The position numbers and the translations under genes were made by a program. DNA of 64,000 nt from the NCBI GenBank assembly GCA_965213885.1, contig OZ243919.1:2108001-2172000 (forward strand), given 5' to 3'. Below are positions 62,848-64,000 of this stretch, one piece after another. The notes below the pieces were generated by a model. That model had not been told where the DNA came from. It worked only from the letters and a program-made list of their open reading frames with translations, and ran no database searches. This DNA is from VYFG01 sp965213885 (GTDB lineage Bacteria; Pseudomonadota; Gammaproteobacteria; Arenicellales; Poriferihabitantaceae). The number at the start of each line of letters is the position of its first letter. Position 1 is the first letter of the stretch.

Positions 62848-63885
62848 ATGAAGATTCCGGAATCCGTGACCTCCACCAACAGGATTATCGTGGGTTGCGC
62901 CGCCATCGTTGTGGTGATCGCCGGCATGCGCACCGCCAGCGGCATCCTCGCTCCGCTGCTGATGGCGGCGTTCATCTCCATCATCTGCTCAGCGCCCCTG
63001 TTCTGGCTCAAGCGCCGCGGCTTCACCAATTCCTTGGCGCTCGTACTGATCGTGGCGGTCCTCGGGCTGGCCGGAGCCGCCGTGGTCGGACTGATCGCCG
63101 GTTCCCTGGATGAGTTCAGCAATACCATCCCGCGCTACCGGGAGAATCTCGGAGTGCTCTACGACGACCTGAATACGCTGTTGGGGCGATGGGGCTACGT
63201 CATCCCTCTTGAAGGCGTCTACGAGCAGCTGGATCCCAATGCCCTGATCCGGTTCCTCAACTACATGCTGAACGGGCTCAGCGGGATCATCGGCGACGGG
63301 CTCATCGTATTTCTCGCGGTACTCTTCATCCTGGCCGAGGTGTCGACGCTGCCGGAAAAACTGCGCAGCACCCTGAAGCGGCCCGACGAGTCCATGGCTC
63401 ACTTCCAGACCTTCATCAACAAGGTCATCCATTATCTCGGCCTCAAGGCCGCCACCAGCCTGCTCACCGCGGTCTGTGTGGCGGTGATCCTGTGGTTTCT
63501 CGAGATTGACTACGTGTTCCTGTGGGCGGTGCTTGCCTTCTTTCTCAACTTCATTCCCTATATCGGCTCCATTCTCGCCGGGCTGCCCGCGGTGGTTCTG
63601 GGGCTGATCGACCACGGCCCCCTGGTGGCGCTCTGGACCACCCTCGGCTATGTGGCCGTCAATATCATTGTCGGCAACGTGATCGAAACCCGGTGGATGG
63701 GGGAAGGTCTGAACCTGTCCTCATTCGTGGTGTTCGTCTCCCTGATTTTCTGGGGCTGGGTGTTGGGGCCCACGGGCATGTTCCTGTCCATCCCCCTGAC
63801 CATGTCCATCACCATCGCCCTGGAAAGCAATCCTGAGACACGTCCGATCGCCCGTCTGATGCGGAACACCGCCAGGGAACCCTGA
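62848..63885 (+). CDS. AI-2E family (PerM-like) membrane transporter
   Basis: 345 residues with about eight predicted membrane segments, for example IVGCAAIVVVIAGM, ALVLIVAVLGLAGAAVVGLI, LIVFLAVLFILAEVSTL and LTAVCVAVILWFLEIDYVFL. The family-typical FLNFIPYIGSILAGLPAVVL and GPTGMFLSIPLTMSITIAL are clear. Members export or exchange small molecules, and some act as sodium/proton antiporters. Despite the name, an autoinducer-2 role cannot be assumed. The ATG at 62848 is chosen; the frame opens 20 codons earlier inside the kinase gene. Confidence 0.9.
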   Translation: MKIPESVTSTNRIIVGCAAIVVVIAGMRTASGILAPLLMAAFISIICSAPLFWLKRRGFTNSLALVLIVAVLGLAGAAVVGLIAGSLDEFSNTIPRYRENLGVLYDDLNTLLGRWGYVIPLEGVYEQLDPNALIRFLNYMLNGLSGIIGDGLIVFLAVLFILAEVSTLPEKLRSTLKRPDESMAHFQTFINKVIHYLGLKAATSLLTAVCVAVILWFLEIDYVFLWAVLAFFLNFIPYIGSILAGLPAVVLGLIDHGPLVALWTTLGYVAVNIIVGNVIETRWMGEGLNLSSFVVFVSLIFWGWVLGPTGMFLSIPLTMSITIALESNPETRPIARLMRNTAREP

Positions 63886-63909
63886 ACGCGGCGGTCGGAT
63901 CGCCGGAGA

Positions 63910-64000
63910 CTACTCCAGCCGGATCAGTGCACCCGTGGACTGCCCCGCGGAATCCCCGCTGTCCCGTTCGCCGGGATTGCCGGCCAGATCACCCGGGGTG
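63910..64000 (-). CDS. C-terminal end of a gene cut by the window edge
   Basis: One minus-strand frame is open from the right edge to a TAG at 63912-63910 and ends DSAGQSTGALIRLE. Too short to name. It is convergent with the AI-2E family gene. Confidence 0.35.
   Translation of the reverse strand, partial: TPGDLAGNPGERDSGDSAGQSTGALIRLE

Overview
The window is GC-rich chromosomal DNA from a gammaproteobacterium. UvrD has the length and N-terminus of the Escherichia coli protein. The order pdsRS - DUF2782 - polA, the AapJQMP transporter, the gcvTHP-lipA cluster and a taurine-pyruvate aminotransferase fit a marine or host-associated member of a Chromatiales-like group. I cannot name the species. 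Apart from the intact housekeeping genes the region carries many decayed genes.

Layout. 1-7440 is accessory: a broken transposase that runs off the left edge, an autotransporter with a repetitive passenger, a wrecked cyclic-nucleotide-binding domain, a secreted PQQ dehydrogenase and a DUF433 protein. 7556-15732 holds DNA-alkylation repair (a split Ada pair), glyA, a periplasmic 5'-nucleotidase, queA-tgt, a tRNA-Leu and tpa. 16159-17250 is a collapsed ATPase/nuclease locus headed by a perfect 36-bp palindrome. 17796-29199 is core: uvrD, the pdsRS two-component pair (normally tied to a sortase, none seen here), a DUF2782 protein, a LOG-family protein, polA, a frameshifted ppiC and cfa. 29300-39240 is accessory again. 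Its centre is a 2127-residue mosaic autotransporter whose start codon is followed at once by about 12.75 copies of an 8-bp repeat, the hallmark of a phase-variable surface protein. It is flanked by remnants of ATPase, nuclease and helicase genes. 39240-49235 has a ROK kinase, metK-ahcY, argB-nudC, fpr, a GntR regulator divergent from a class III aminotransferase, and an uncharacterised protein. 49305-59378 has gcvT-gcvH-gcvP-lipA and the aapJQMP amino-acid importer. 59441-64000 has an AlkA-like glycosylase, a GNAT enzyme, a second two-component system, an AI-2E/PerM-type membrane protein and the tail of a gene cut by the right edge.

How the genes work together. MetK and AhcY make S-adenosylmethionine and recycle its by-product. 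GlyA and the glycine cleavage proteins run one-carbon metabolism, and LipA supplies the lipoyl group that GcvH needs. QueA and Tgt act in queuosine synthesis. Ada-type, Ogt and AlkA-type proteins together cover alkylation damage. AapJQMP and two aminotransferases point to use of amino acids, polyamines or taurine from the surroundings.

The best candidate for something new is the phase-variable LRR/Calx-beta/Ig autotransporter at 29807-36190.
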